Both the position numbers and the translations under genes were made by a program. The notes under the pieces were generated by a model. It saw only the letters and a program-made list of their open reading frames with translations, made no database searches and was not told where the DNA came from. DNA of 64,000 nt from Flavipsychrobacter sp. (GTDB lineage: Bacteria > Bacteroidota > Bacteroidia > Chitinophagales > Chitinophagaceae). Numbering within the stretch: position 1 is the first letter of the stretch; each line of letters opens with the position of its first letter. The stretch covers positions 114,329 to 178,328 of the forward strand of contig JAEUVZ010000019.1 in NCBI GenBank assembly GCA_016786665.1. Direction: 5' to 3'. Shown piece after piece: positions 32,101-42,019 of this stretch.

Positions 32101-34635
32101 TTAAATATTACTATCCAAAAACTGTTCCAAGTCCATTACCGACTTAAAAATTACTTCCCGTGGCTTGCTGCCTTTGGCGGGCCCCACTATGCCGGCAGCC
32201 TCCAGTTGGTCCATTATACGGCCGGCTCGGTTGTAACCCAGGTTAAACCGGCGCTGCAGCATAGAGGTGGAACCTGACTGGTTGGTGACAACAAAACGGG
32301 CGCAATCCTCAAACAGGTCATCCCTTTCTGTCAGGTCTACTGTCTTATTGTCTTCCTCTTCTCCCTCATATTCCGGAAGCTCGAACGCTGACGGGTATCC
32401 CCGCTGCGCACCTATAAACTCTACCACGTTTTCCACCTCGGGTGTATCCACAAAGGCGCACTGCAGGCGCAGCAGCTCACTGCCGTGCGATACCAGCATA
32501 TCACCGCGGCCTATCAGTTGCTCCGCACCCCCGGTATCCAGTATGGTACGGGAGTCTACCTTGGCCGACACCTTAAAGGCTATACGGCCGGGGAAGTTGG
32601 CCTTAATGGTACCGGTGATCACATTCACCGACGGGCGCTGTGTAGCTATTATCAGGTGTATACCTACCGCGCGTGCCAGCTGTGCCAGTCGTGCTATCGG
32701 CACTTCCACTTCTTTGCCCGCGGTCATTATCAGGTCGGCAAATTCGTCCACTACCAGCACTATAAATGGCAGGTATTTATGGCCCCGTTCCGGGTTTAGC
32801 CTGCGCGCTATGAATTTGTCATTGTATTCTTTTATGTTCCGTGCGCCGGCTTCTTTCAGCAGTTCATAGCGGTTGTCCATCTCTATACACAGGGCGTTGA
32901 GCGTATAGATTACCTTCTTGGTATCGGTAATGATGGCTTCTTCTTCGTTGGGCAGCTTCGCGAGGAAGTGTTTCTCAATGGTCCGGTATATCGACAGTTC
33001 CACTTTTTTAGGGTCCACCATCACAAACTTCAGTTGCGAAGGGTGCTTTTTGTACAGCAGCGATACAAGTATAGCGTTGATACCTACCGACTTACCCTGG
33101 CCAGTGGCGCCCGCCATCAGCAGGTGGGGCATGGTCGCCAGGTCTACTATGTAGTTTTCGTTGTCTATTTTCTTGCCCAGCGCTATCGGCAGGCTCATCT
33201 TGGAGTTAACAAATTTTTCGCTGGCCAGCAGCGCGCGCATAGATACGATTTGCTTGTTGGCGTTAGGCACCTCTATACCTATCGTACCGCGGCCGGGTAT
33301 AGGGGCTATAATACGGATACCCAGCGCCGCGAGGTTCAGGGCTATATCATCTTCCAGGTTGCGTATTTTGGAGATGCGCACCCCTTCAGCGGGCACTATT
33401 TCATACAGGGTTACCGTGGGTCCCACTGTGGCACTGATGCGTTGTATCTCTATCCCGAAGCTTTTCAGGGTTTGTATTATCTGGTTCTTGTTCTTTTCCA
33501 GTTCTTCTTTATCCAGGGTCACCGTCTCCTGCGATCGGTCCTCCAGCAGGTCCAGCGTCGGGAATTTATAGCTGGGCAGGTCCAGTTCGGGGGCGTAAGG
33601 TTCCGCGCTTTCAATGCTGATGTGCGCGCCATGGCGGATCGCGGGCTCCTCATCCTGCTTGCTGATGACCTCAAAGGTCAGCTCGGTATCTTCCACTGGT
33701 TCGGTAGCCGTCACAGGCTCTTCCTCTTCTTCTTCTGGCTCGTTGTCTTCTGTTTCTTCTTCTGCTACCAGCACTTCGTCCTCTTCTGTTTCATTCAGCA
33801 GGTTGGCCGACTGGGGCATTGGTGTAGGGGTGGCAAGCGCCTCCCGTTCGTTAATGGTCATTTCCAGGGCCTCGGCTTCCGCTTCGTCTATCACGGCCAT
33901 GGGGCGGTGTTCGTCCTTTTTTCGGGTCTCGGGCTTTGCGGGTTCCGCTTCCGGCTCTGGTTGCTCATCCATTACTACGGGCGTAGGGGTTACCGCGGCG
34001 GCTACGGCATGGGCGGTACGCTGTGCCCGGCGCAGCAGTGGCGAAATATCAAGGGCAAACACCACAAACACCAGGAAGCACGCTATACCCAGCAGCAGCA
34101 GGCCGGTTCCGCCTTTGCCTATCACTCCGTTCAGGTAGGCGATAGCCTCGTTGCCCCAGGCCCCGCCGTAGGAGAAATCAGCCCCGGGCGCCAGGAAGGC
34201 CAGTATGGGGCCGGTAATCAGCAGTACAATGGACAACCACCGCAGGTAGCGGAGAACGGGTATAGAGCGTTTTGAGTATAAAATATTGATTCCTATAGTG
34301 GTTACCCATAGGGTTATTGCTAATGCGGCAATGCCCACCCCCCGGTAAACCAACGCATGCGATAGGTAGGCGCCCGTGCGCCCACCCCAGTTGGCCACCG
34401 ATTCCTTGCTGTCCAGTACGAACGACAGGAAGCCCACTGAGGGCAATAGCTGGTTCTGGTCTTCTTTCCAGGTAAAAAAGTAGCTGATAATGGAAAAGCA
34501 CGAAAAGGCCCCTATCAGCAGGAAAATAAGCCCTAAGCCCAGCCTGAGTTCTTTTTTTCGCCCTTCCGATAGTTGGGTAATAGATGGCTCCGGCGGAGCT
34601 GCTGCTTTTTTGCTTTTCTTTTTAGTGGCTGCCAT
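32101..34635 (-). CDS. ftsK: DNA translocase FtsK/SpoIIIE
   Basis: 844 residues from ATG (MAATKKKSKKAA); nine extra upstream codons are possible but unlike the family. Four to five membrane helices between ~40 and 190, an acidic Glu/Pro-rich linker around 210-330, then the motor: Walker A MAGATGQGKSVGINAI near 508, VMVDPKKVEL, Walker B VLVVDEFADLI near 631, ATQRPSVNVITG. The C-terminal gamma winged helix (SMLQRRFNLGYNRAGRIMDQ) recognises KOPS. Moves chromosomal termini through the closing septum and activates dimer resolution. Confidence 0.96.
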   Translation of the reverse strand: MAATKKKSKKAAAPPEPSITQLSEGRKKELRLGLGLIFLLIGAFSCFSIISYFFTWKEDQNQLLPSVGFLSFVLDSKESVANWGGRTGAYLSHALVYRGVGIAALAITLWVTTIGINILYSKRSIPVLRYLRWLSIVLLITGPILAFLAPGADFSYGGAWGNEAIAYLNGVIGKGGTGLLLLGIACFLVFVVFALDISPLLRRAQRTAHAVAAAVTPTPVVMDEQPEPEAEPAKPETRKKDEHRPMAVIDEAEAEALEMTINEREALATPTPMPQSANLLNETEEDEVLVAEEETEDNEPEEEEEEPVTATEPVEDTELTFEVISKQDEEPAIRHGAHISIESAEPYAPELDLPSYKFPTLDLLEDRSQETVTLDKEELEKNKNQIIQTLKSFGIEIQRISATVGPTVTLYEIVPAEGVRISKIRNLEDDIALNLAALGIRIIAPIPGRGTIGIEVPNANKQIVSMRALLASEKFVNSKMSLPIALGKKIDNENYIVDLATMPHLLMAGATGQGKSVGINAILVSLLYKKHPSQLKFVMVDPKKVELSIYRTIEKHFLAKLPNEEEAIITDTKKVIYTLNALCIEMDNRYELLKEAGARNIKEYNDKFIARRLNPERGHKYLPFIVLVVDEFADLIMTAGKEVEVPIARLAQLARAVGIHLIIATQRPSVNVITGTIKANFPGRIAFKVSAKVDSRTILDTGGAEQLIGRGDMLVSHGSELLRLQCAFVDTPEVENVVEFIGAQRGYPSAFELPEYEGEEEDNKTVDLTERDDLFEDCARFVVTNQSGSTSMLQRRFNLGYNRAGRIMDQLEAAGIVGPAKGSKPREVIFKSVMDLEQFLDSNI

Positions 34636-34651
34636 ATGGGAAAACGAACTG

Positions 34652-34659
34652 CAAATGTA
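34652..34659 (-). promoter_or_regulatory. -7 box (TACATTTG) upstream of ftsK
   Basis: CAAATGTA on the plus strand, 17 bp before the chosen ATG. If used, the longer 34662 start would lie upstream of the transcript, which supports the shorter start. Confidence 0.45.
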
Positions 34660-34802
34660 CAATTTTAATACACCCTTGTATGGGGAAAAATCTATTGTAA
34701 AGGATTTGTAAAATGCCTATTTTTGAAGACGATTTTATTAATCGGCAAACGATTTTCGTTTTTTATCCGTCTATGCTCATAATTAAGGGTATTTACGATA
34801 TT

Positions 34803-34810
34803 TAATTTTG
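34803..34810 (+). promoter_or_regulatory. -7 box (TAATTTTG) of the T9SS adhesin gene
   Basis: TAATTTTG, 12 bp before the ATG at 34823. Short leaders of this kind recur in this window. Confidence 0.45.
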
Positions 34811-34822
34811 ACCTGAATTCTC

Positions 34823-37675
34823 ATGAAGAAGATATTTAGTTTTTTTACGTTGCTAATAGCTCTGTCGGCTGGTAGCCAGGTTCATGCGCAGTTGACCATT
34901 ACTACTGCTCAAACGGCCGATCAACTGGCCTCAATACTGGTAGGTAGCGGTGTGGCATACAGCAATGCTACCATGATATGCGCCAATTCCGCCCAGGGCA
35001 AGTTCACCAACGTAAATACCACGCTCGTAGGGATAGACAGTGGTATCTTGCTTACCAGCGGTGATGCGGCGATTGTTGCAGGCCCTGAGTTCGGTATCCA
35101 GACAGGGGTGACCAATACAGGTTCTGACATTGACCTGGATTTGCTTTCCGGCTTCACTACCTATGATAAGTGCGTCCTGGAGTTTGACTTCGTTCCACAG
35201 GGCGACTCCATAAAATTTGATTATATATTCGGCTCAGATGAACACCCTGATTACTGGTGTTCTACTGTAAACGACGTTTTCGGGTTCTTCATCACCGGTC
35301 CGGGCTACACTTCGCCTACCAATATCGCCCTGGTGCCGGGTACTAACATCGCCGTTTCTATCAATAGTGTCAACGGTTCTACCAATCCGGGCCCTCTTTG
35401 CACTCAGTTGGGCGTGGGTTCTCCGTTTACCCAATATTATACCAGCAATACTGGTAGCACTACGGTTTGCTATGGTGGTTTTACTCACTTGTTCCAGGCG
35501 CTCGCTGCTGTTACTCCCTGCGATACGTATCACCTGAAGCTCGCTATCGCAGATGGTGGCGACGCAATCTTCGACTCCGGAGTGTTCCTGAAGGCAGGAA
35601 GCTTAAGCTCCAATACCGTGTCGGTAGAGTCTATAGGTGGGGGCGGCCTCCTGGCTCCTGAGCCCTATTGCGTACGCGATTGCCTTCCCGGTGAATTCGT
35701 GTTCCACCTCGGGCAGCCGGCTTTTCAAGACTATGTTATCCGTTTCGATATTGGCGGTACTGCGGTAATGGGGTACGATTACACCCCTATCCCCGACAGC
35801 GTAGTGATACCCGCGGGTGATACAACGGTTTCTCTTTTCATTTATGGCTTACCGGTACCTCCGCAAGGGCCAAAGACAGTAGAGCTGTATATAATATCTC
35901 CTTACGCGTGTAATGGCAGCAATTATGTAGACACCGCTGTACTTACCATCTACGATTCACTATTCGCCAGGATCATTACCCCCGATACGGCTATCTGCCG
36001 CTTTGAATCAGTGCAAATCCAATCGCAGGCTGATACGCTGCTTTCTATCCTGTGGACGCCCGGCACCACCCTGAGCAACGATACCATCCTGAACCCGGTA
36101 GCTACACCTACAGCCACTACTACATATACCATGATCGCTTCACTGCCAGGCTCTGGCTGTGCGCCTGTTCACAATTCTATCACCATCAGCATCGCCGATG
36201 AACCGATAGTAGATGTGGGCCCCGACCTTACTATATGCCTGGGTAGCTCCCACCAGTTTAACCCGACGGTGACGCCGAACAACCAATCTTATGCATTCTC
36301 TTGGACACCGGCAACGGACCTGGATAATCCTAATATCCCTAATCCTACCACCACGCCGCAGAACGATATAACGTATTATATAATGGTAACGCCCACGCTG
36401 GCACTCTGCCCGGGATACGATACCGTTAATATAGATGTAATACCCAACGATTTTACCCTGGAAAACCCCGATACTGCTATCTGTAAGGGACAAAGCGTAC
36501 AGGTGCGCGCCAACGGCCCAGTTGAGTTTACCTTCACCTGGACGCCTTCTACCGGCGTAAGTGATCCGTTCCAGATTGATCCGCTGATAACACCGGATAC
36601 TTCAGAAACATACACCATCACTTCGCACCACCCCAACTGTACGGATGTTACCAAGAGCTTCTTTATAGATGTGCAGCCCAATCCCCAGGTATTCCTCGGC
36701 AGGGATACTGCGCTCTGCCAGTGGGATAGCCTGCACATCATTGCAGACATCCTCCCCGAATGGTACACCAATTACTCCTACAATTGGGAACCGCAGGAAC
36801 TCGATAGCTTCAACCAGTACCATGTTATTTATCATGGCTACGAGCCCGCTAGCGCGCAGGTAATACTCCAGGTAAGCACGGCTGCCGGTTGTACCGGTGC
36901 CGACACCATGAACATCACTGTTCACCAGGGCAACTTCGCCACGGTAACGCCGGTTACAGGCGACCTTTGCCCGAGGGATACGCTGCAATTAACCGCCAGC
37001 GGAGCGGTAACGTATAGCTGGACCGCCAATGCCGGTTTCAACAGCATCAGCGACCCAACCAGTCCGAACCCTACCGTGTTCCCTGAGTCGGATGTATTAT
37101 ATACCCTGCTGGCTACCGATGCCAACGGTTGTACCGATACCCTTACGGTGGATGTAGCGGTTCACGCTGCCGCTGTTACCACCCTGGTTGACTCGGTTAC
37201 CCTGTGGCCCGGCGAAACTTACCAGATAGAACTGGGCGGTAATACGCTTTACCATAGCTGGTTCCCGCCGGAAGGCCTGAGCGCTACTAATATTTCTAAT
37301 CCCGTGGCCAACCCTTCTACTTATACACGTTACTACGTAGAAGCCTCTACCGAGTGGGGTTGCGCTACCCGCGATTCTATTGATGTCTATCTCGACCCTA
37401 ATTCCATACTGGACGTGCCGAATGCCTTTACACCGGGTGTTGCGCCTAATGCAGAATTCAAAATTGTAAAGAAAGGTATTGCAAACTTGAAATATTTCCG
37501 TATTTTCAACCGTTGGGGACAAGTGGTATTTGAGACTACCGATATCAATCAAGGTTGGGACGGTACCTTCAAAGGAGTTCCGCAGCCGATGGGTGTATAT
37601 GTGTACACCGTAGAGGCGTTAACAAATACCTACGAAAGGTTTGTAAAACAAGGAAACGTAACATTAATTAGATAA
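34823..37675 (+). CDS. T9SS type-B cargo: choice-of-anchor L, Ig/PKD-like repeats, C-terminal sorting domain
   Basis: 950 residues. Signal peptide to VHAQ (~23). Residues ~25-270 form a choice-of-anchor-L domain (GIDSGILLTSGDA, YIFGSDEHPDYW). Then a Calx-beta-like part (~290-385), and from ~387 to ~860 about six Ig/PKD-like repeats, each with D-T-A-I-C-type openings and FTWTP/SYSWTA cores (for example PDTAICKGQSVQVRANGPV). The end, NAFTPGVAPNAEFKI...FRIFNRWGQVVFET...GWDGTFKG, is the gliding-motility-associated type-B sorting domain (CHU_C). Such proteins are exported by the type IX secretion system and stay on the surface, as with SprB-like adhesins; the adjacent PorP/SprF gene (25 bp away) is the usual partner. 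Confidence 0.9.
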   Translation: MKKIFSFFTLLIALSAGSQVHAQLTITTAQTADQLASILVGSGVAYSNATMICANSAQGKFTNVNTTLVGIDSGILLTSGDAAIVAGPEFGIQTGVTNTGSDIDLDLLSGFTTYDKCVLEFDFVPQGDSIKFDYIFGSDEHPDYWCSTVNDVFGFFITGPGYTSPTNIALVPGTNIAVSINSVNGSTNPGPLCTQLGVGSPFTQYYTSNTGSTTVCYGGFTHLFQALAAVTPCDTYHLKLAIADGGDAIFDSGVFLKAGSLSSNTVSVESIGGGGLLAPEPYCVRDCLPGEFVFHLGQPAFQDYVIRFDIGGTAVMGYDYTPIPDSVVIPAGDTTVSLFIYGLPVPPQGPKTVELYIISPYACNGSNYVDTAVLTIYDSLFARIITPDTAICRFESVQIQSQADTLLSILWTPGTTLSNDTILNPVATPTATTTYTMIASLPGSGCAPVHNSITISIADEPIVDVGPDLTICLGSSHQFNPTVTPNNQSYAFSWTPATDLDNPNIPNPTTTPQNDITYYIMVTPTLALCPGYDTVNIDVIPNDFTLENPDTAICKGQSVQVRANGPVEFTFTWTPSTGVSDPFQIDPLITPDTSETYTITSHHPNCTDVTKSFFIDVQPNPQVFLGRDTALCQWDSLHIIADILPEWYTNYSYNWEPQELDSFNQYHVIYHGYEPASAQVILQVSTAAGCTGADTMNITVHQGNFATVTPVTGDLCPRDTLQLTASGAVTYSWTANAGFNSISDPTSPNPTVFPESDVLYTLLATDANGCTDTLTVDVAVHAAAVTTLVDSVTLWPGETYQIELGGNTLYHSWFPPEGLSATNISNPVANPSTYTRYYVEASTEWGCATRDSIDVYLDPNSILDVPNAFTPGVAPNAEFKIVKKGIANLKYFRIFNRWGQVVFETTDINQGWDGTFKGVPQPMGVYVYTVEALTNTYERFVKQGNVTLIR

Positions 37676-37700
37676 CACGATATAATTCTGGTAATACATC

Positions 37701-38750
37701 ATGAATCGTAAAAGAAATATAAGCCGTGCAGCCCTTTTGTTAGCTTTAACTGCGGGCAGTATACAGGGAGTGAAAGCACAAGACGTGCACTTTACACAGT
37801 TCGAAGCTTCTCCGTTGATTCTGAATCCTTCTTTCACAGGAGGTTTTAACGGTCAGTGGCGTGGCGCGGCGGTGTATCGCAACCAGTGGAACAGCGTTAC
37901 CATTCCTTTTGTTACGTACGCGGTGTCGCTCGACTTACCAATCGTTCACGACCTTTCTACAGATGACTACCTCGCAGTAGGCGCGCAGCTGTACAACGAT
38001 AAGGCCGGTGATGGTAACCTGGTAAACTTTTCAGGCTTGTTATCAGTAGCCTATGGTAAATACCTGGGTTCTAATGCCAATAACCTCATCAGCATTGGTG
38101 TGCAGGGCGGGTACTCTGAAAAGAGCCTCGATATGTCGAAGCTGTATTTTGGTGATGAGTTCCTGAATGGCAACTTCCAGCCGGGTACTTCTGCACAGCA
38201 TCCGTATTTCAACCAAAAAACCAAATTCTTTAGCGTTAATGCCGGTGTAAGCTTCCAGTCCCGTATCAGCGATAACTTCGGTTTCGTTATCGGCGCCGGT
38301 GCCAACAACCTCAATCAACCTAAGGAATCATTTATGAAACAGCCGAACAGCGATGTAGGCCTGGCTATGCGCTACAACGGCCAACTGGGTGTGATTGCTT
38401 ACCTGAGCGATAAATTCAGCATCCGTCCGGCGGCCCTGTACCAGTCACAGGCTTCTGCTACTGAACTGATAGCGGGTAACGAATTTAATTATATAGTAGG
38501 TAACCCAGAGGTACGCAGCTATGCTACTTCAGTATTCCTTTCCGGCTGGTACCGCAGTTCTGATGCCATCATGGCTACCCTGGGTATGGAGTTCAAAGGT
38601 TTCCGCTTCGGTATCAGCTACGATTATAATATATCTTCTCTGAAAAACGCTTCCAACGGTAACGGCGGCTTCGAAATTTCGCTCCGTTATATCGCTCCAA
38701 ACTTGTTAGATTTTGCTCATAAGAAACTGCAGCCTTGCGCACGCTTCTAA
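37701..38750 (+). CDS. Type IX secretion system membrane protein PorP/SprF family
   Basis: 349 residues. Signal peptide ending VKAQ (~26), then QDVHFTQFEASPLILNPSFTG, the family opening (H-F-S-Q-F-x4-L-x-LNPAxTG). Ends with beta-rich segments (FRFGISYDYNISSL, GGFEISLRYI) typical of a 14-strand outer-membrane barrel. SprF-type proteins act after secretion to attach type-B cargo to the cell surface. The gene lies between the adhesin and the PorE-like gene and is followed by a terminator. Confidence 0.9.
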   Translation: MNRKRNISRAALLLALTAGSIQGVKAQDVHFTQFEASPLILNPSFTGGFNGQWRGAAVYRNQWNSVTIPFVTYAVSLDLPIVHDLSTDDYLAVGAQLYNDKAGDGNLVNFSGLLSVAYGKYLGSNANNLISIGVQGGYSEKSLDMSKLYFGDEFLNGNFQPGTSAQHPYFNQKTKFFSVNAGVSFQSRISDNFGFVIGAGANNLNQPKESFMKQPNSDVGLAMRYNGQLGVIAYLSDKFSIRPAALYQSQASATELIAGNEFNYIVGNPEVRSYATSVFLSGWYRSSDAIMATLGMEFKGFRFGISYDYNISSLKNASNGNGGFEISLRYIAPNLLDFAHKKLQPCARF

Positions 38751-38773
38751 GTAAAATATAAAAAAATATCTGA

Positions 38774-38812
38774 GAAAGGGCAAAAAAAATCAATCGCCCT
38801 TTCTTTTTTTTA
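38774..38812 (+). terminator. Intrinsic terminator after porP/sprF-like gene
   Basis: GAAAGGGC and GCCCTTTC flank a 14-base loop; eight T follow. It separates the PorE-like gene from the two upstream genes, though read-through is possible. Confidence 0.75.
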
Positions 38813-38854
38813 GAACCAATTTATATTTTTATACCCATTAACAACGCTCAACAC

Positions 38855-41041
38855 ATGAGAAAAAATTGGCTGCTTCTGATTTTGGCGACAGTAATGGTAA
38901 CATTCCAATTTGATGCTACCGCCCAGCAGAAACGCAAGGATAAGATTAGGAACAAGGCAAATGATCCGATAACAAAACTTCCGTTCTATAAAAAACAACG
39001 CGAGGCGGACAACTTATTCAGGCAGGGTAGTTACTTCAACGCTGCAGAATATTACCAACAGCTGAAAGCAGAACAAGAGCGTAACCCGTACATAACATAC
39101 CAACTGGCTGAGTGTCATGAAGCTACACGCGATTATGTTGCCGCGGCGCACTACTTCCAGGAAGCATACGCATTGGCAAAAGGTATCTATCCGTTCGCTA
39201 AGCTGAAAGAGGGTATGATGCTGCAGCAGCAGGGACGCTACGACGAGGCTATTGAAGCTTGTCTTAAGTTCATAAAAGACAATCCCAAAACATACAAGAA
39301 AGAAAAGAAAATAGCGCAGCGTATCATTGATGGTTGCGAAATGGCGAAGGTTTCCATCAAGAACCCAGAGCCCGTTACAATCGTAAACTGTGGTCCTAAC
39401 GTAAACAGTGCTTACACGGAGTCTGCTCCTGTCGCTTTGGGCGATACAGGCCTCCTTTTCTCTACGATGCGCCAGAACAGCGAAGTGGATATGGACAAGA
39501 GGAACCGCGATGAATACGTAGCACGTTTCATGGTTTCCCGCAAGCAATACTTCACTCCTATTACCGATACATTCCAGTGGGCGCTGAAGTTCATTGATGG
39601 TAAATTCAATGAGCCGGGCGTACACACCAGCAATGGTTGTTTCAGCCCAGGTGGAGACCGCTTCTATTTTACCAAGTGTAAAGAAGAACTGGGTGACTCT
39701 GGCCTGTTCGTTTCTAAGTGTAAGATTTACGTTTCTGTTTTTGAGAAAGGCGCTACCGATTGGTCTAAGCCGGAAACACTGGCAGATGGTATCAACGACG
39801 ATGATGGTTCCAGCACGCAGCCCTGGATGGCACGCGTAGGTAAGAAAGAAGTACTGTTCTTCTCCTCTAACCGTAAGCTGCAAAGCCGTGGTGGTTATGA
39901 CCTTTGGTACTCCATTTACGATCCGCGCACCAAGCAATACCGTCGTCCGCAGAACTGTGGTAAGCAGGTAAATACAGAGCGCGATGAAATAACGCCATAC
40001 TACGATGATCGTGAGAACCGCCTGTACTTTGCTTCCAATGGACACAAAGGTTTCGGTGGTTTTGATATTTACTCGGCTGATGGTGGTCCTTCCCGTTATA
40101 CCAACATGGCTAACCTCGGTTTCCCCATCAATACACCGGCTGATGAGTTGTACTTCGTGAAAGACCCGGTAGGAAAGCCCGATGCTTATGTGGTGTCTAA
40201 CCGCGTAGGTTCCATAGCGTTGAAAAACCCAACTTGTTGCGATGATATCTGGCGCGTACTGTATGAGCCTAAACTCGTGGTAATAGGTAAGGTGCTGAAC
40301 CGCAAAACGCAGGAACTGGTTCCTTCCACAGCGGTAAAAATGACTGACCAGAATTCGGAGCTGAAAATATTCAACTCTACAGAAGGTGCGTTTATGTTCA
40401 ACATGACCCGTGGCAACACCTATGTGATTACCGCTGATAAAGAAGGCTATTCTTCCACTCGTGCTACCGTAAGCACTATGGATGTGAAACGCCAGGACCC
40501 CGGAGATACCGTAACCGTAGTTATCTACCTCGATACTATCTCTAACAGCTTCATGGTGAGCAACGTATTCTACGATTACGATAAGGCCGACTTGCGTCCC
40601 GAGTCTATAGCCTCTATGGATTCGCTGGTAAACTTCATGAAAGATAACCCGTCGCTGAGCGTAGAAATCTATTCGTTCGCCGATGCAAAGGGTACTGACG
40701 ACTACAACATCAATCTTTCTAAGCGTCGCGCGCAGGCGGTAGTTAACTACCTGGAAAGCGCCGGTATTGAGAAAGAGCGTATGATAGCCAAAGGTTATGG
40801 TGAGAAAAATCCGGCAGCGCCTAATACGGTAAAAGGTAAAGACAATCCGGAAGGACGCCAGCTCAACCGCCGTACAGAGTTCCGTGTGGTGAGCGATGTG
40901 CCAACCCGCCGTGTGGTGTACGATAGTGCCAAACCGGGCAACATGGACGAGCAGGCGGCAAACCTGAGCGTAACACCTGACGAGTCCGACGACGATGGCA
41001 GCCCCGATAATACCAAACCGGGTGCCCAGTTGAATCCCTAA
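38855..41041 (+). CDS. PorE-like OmpA family protein (TPR, PD40 propeller, CarbReg, OmpA)
   Basis: 728 residues. Signal peptide (~23, DATAQQ). Residues ~45-170 look like TPR repeats (ADNLFRQGSYFNAAEYYQQL), then WD40/PD40-like propeller blades from ~190 to ~460 (PWMARVGKKEVLFFSSNRKL, DRENRLYFASNGHKGFGGFD), a carboxypeptidase-regulatory-like domain ~475-550 and a C-terminal OmpA peptidoglycan-binding domain (FYDYDKADLRPESI, NINLSKRRAQAVVNYL). The order TPR-propeller-CarbReg-OmpA is that of PorE of Porphyromonas gingivalis, which tethers the T9SS to peptidoglycan. Position next to PorP/SprF and a T9SS cargo supports a T9SS role; equivalence to PorE is by architecture only. Confidence 0.85.
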   Translation: MRKNWLLLILATVMVTFQFDATAQQKRKDKIRNKANDPITKLPFYKKQREADNLFRQGSYFNAAEYYQQLKAEQERNPYITYQLAECHEATRDYVAAAHYFQEAYALAKGIYPFAKLKEGMMLQQQGRYDEAIEACLKFIKDNPKTYKKEKKIAQRIIDGCEMAKVSIKNPEPVTIVNCGPNVNSAYTESAPVALGDTGLLFSTMRQNSEVDMDKRNRDEYVARFMVSRKQYFTPITDTFQWALKFIDGKFNEPGVHTSNGCFSPGGDRFYFTKCKEELGDSGLFVSKCKIYVSVFEKGATDWSKPETLADGINDDDGSSTQPWMARVGKKEVLFFSSNRKLQSRGGYDLWYSIYDPRTKQYRRPQNCGKQVNTERDEITPYYDDRENRLYFASNGHKGFGGFDIYSADGGPSRYTNMANLGFPINTPADELYFVKDPVGKPDAYVVSNRVGSIALKNPTCCDDIWRVLYEPKLVVIGKVLNRKTQELVPSTAVKMTDQNSELKIFNSTEGAFMFNMTRGNTYVITADKEGYSSTRATVSTMDVKRQDPGDTVTVVIYLDTISNSFMVSNVFYDYDKADLRPESIASMDSLVNFMKDNPSLSVEIYSFADAKGTDDYNINLSKRRAQAVVNYLESAGIEKERMIAKGYGEKNPAAPNTVKGKDNPEGRQLNRRTEFRVVSDVPTRRVVYDSAKPGNMDEQAANLSVTPDESDDDGSPDNTKPGAQLNP

Positions 41042-41062
41042 AAATTAAGAGTCTATATACGG

Positions 41063-41093
41063 AAGGGTTGTACTTTTGTGCAACCCTTTTTTT
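41063..41093 (+). terminator. Intrinsic terminator after PorE-like gene; loop holds a TACTTTTG box
   Basis: AAGGGTTG (41063-41070) pairs with CAACCCTT (41081-41088), then a T-run. The loop contains TACTTTTG (41071-41078), a perfect -7 consensus facing prmA, whose ATG is 36 bp further on. Confidence 0.7.
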
Positions 41094-41113
41094 ATGAAGC
41101 AAATAATAGATAC

Positions 41114-41935
41114 ATGCATTATCAGCAGGTCACCATCAGCGTAGAAGCGCAGGAGCAAAAGGATATATTAATAGCCCTGCTGGAGCATATAGGCTACGAG
41201 GGCTTTGAAGAGCAGCCCACTGGACTGGTCGCCTTTATACCCGAAGAGGAGTACAGCGAGGCCAGCTTAGCGGAAGTACTGACACCTTTTGGGGTGGAAT
41301 TTTCCCTCCAGCGGGTAGAGCAGCAGAACTGGAATGCCCAGTGGGAATCTAATTTCAGTCCGGTGATTGTGGAAGGATTCTGTACGGTACGCGCCGGTTT
41401 TCACGATATGGAGGTAACTACCCCCTACGAGATAGTGATCACCCCCAAGATGTCTTTCGGTACCGGTCACCACGCTACCACGCGCCTTATGATGCAGCGG
41501 ATGGGGGCCATGGAGTTTGCAGGAAAAAAAGTCCTGGATTTCGGTACCGGAACCGGTATTCTGGCCATACTCGCCCACATGCTGGGCGCCACGGATATAG
41601 AGGCGATAGATAACGATGAATGGTCGTATGAGAACTCTGTAGAGAATGTAACGGGGAACAATGCCGCGGAAATTAAGGTAAAGTTAGGCTCCCTGGACGC
41701 GGCGGAAGGAACCTATGACATTATATTGGCCAATATCAACCGGCATATATTACTGCATTATATGTCAGATTTATATGACAAACTAAACCCGACTGGCACA
41801 GTATTAATGAGTGGCATACTGACTGAAGACCTCGATATCATCGAAAATGCCGCGGAGCAAGCCGGTTTCATACTGGCCGCCAGGGAGGAAAGCAACAATT
41901 GGTTATGTCTTTTATTTAATAAGAAAACCGTTTAA
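41114..41935 (+). CDS. prmA: Ribosomal protein L11 methyltransferase
   Basis: 273 residues from ATG (MHYQQVTISVEAQ); an earlier start at 41078 would run through the terminator and is rejected. N-terminal L11-binding ferredoxin-like domain, then KMSFGTGHHATTRLM, DFGTGTGILAILAHMLGA (AdoMet motif I), EAIDNDEWSYENSVEN, and ILANINRHILL, the N-IN loop typical of PrmA. Trimethylates L11. The promoter may lie in the terminator loop just upstream. Confidence 0.94.
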   Translation: MHYQQVTISVEAQEQKDILIALLEHIGYEGFEEQPTGLVAFIPEEEYSEASLAEVLTPFGVEFSLQRVEQQNWNAQWESNFSPVIVEGFCTVRAGFHDMEVTTPYEIVITPKMSFGTGHHATTRLMMQRMGAMEFAGKKVLDFGTGTGILAILAHMLGATDIEAIDNDEWSYENSVENVTGNNAAEIKVKLGSLDAAEGTYDIILANINRHILLHYMSDLYDKLNPTGTVLMSGILTEDLDIIENAAEQAGFILAAREESNNWLCLLFNKKTV

Positions 41936-41983
41936 TGTTAATAAAAGGTAACCACATGGTTAGGATTTCCCGGGTCTAAAGTA

Positions 41984-41991
41984 TAAATTTG
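41984..41991 (+). promoter_or_regulatory. -7 box (TAAATTTG) upstream of plsY
   Basis: TAAATTTG, 28 bp before the plsY ATG. No good -33 TTTG in the expected window. Confidence 0.4.
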
Positions 41992-42019
41992 TTTCCTTGC
42001 TAAATACAAGAAGTCTGGA

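Noticed and set aside
32968..34275. 435-codon plus-strand open frame inside ftsK
   Set aside because: Low-complexity His/Gln/Tyr-rich translation typical of an antisense shadow of ftsK.
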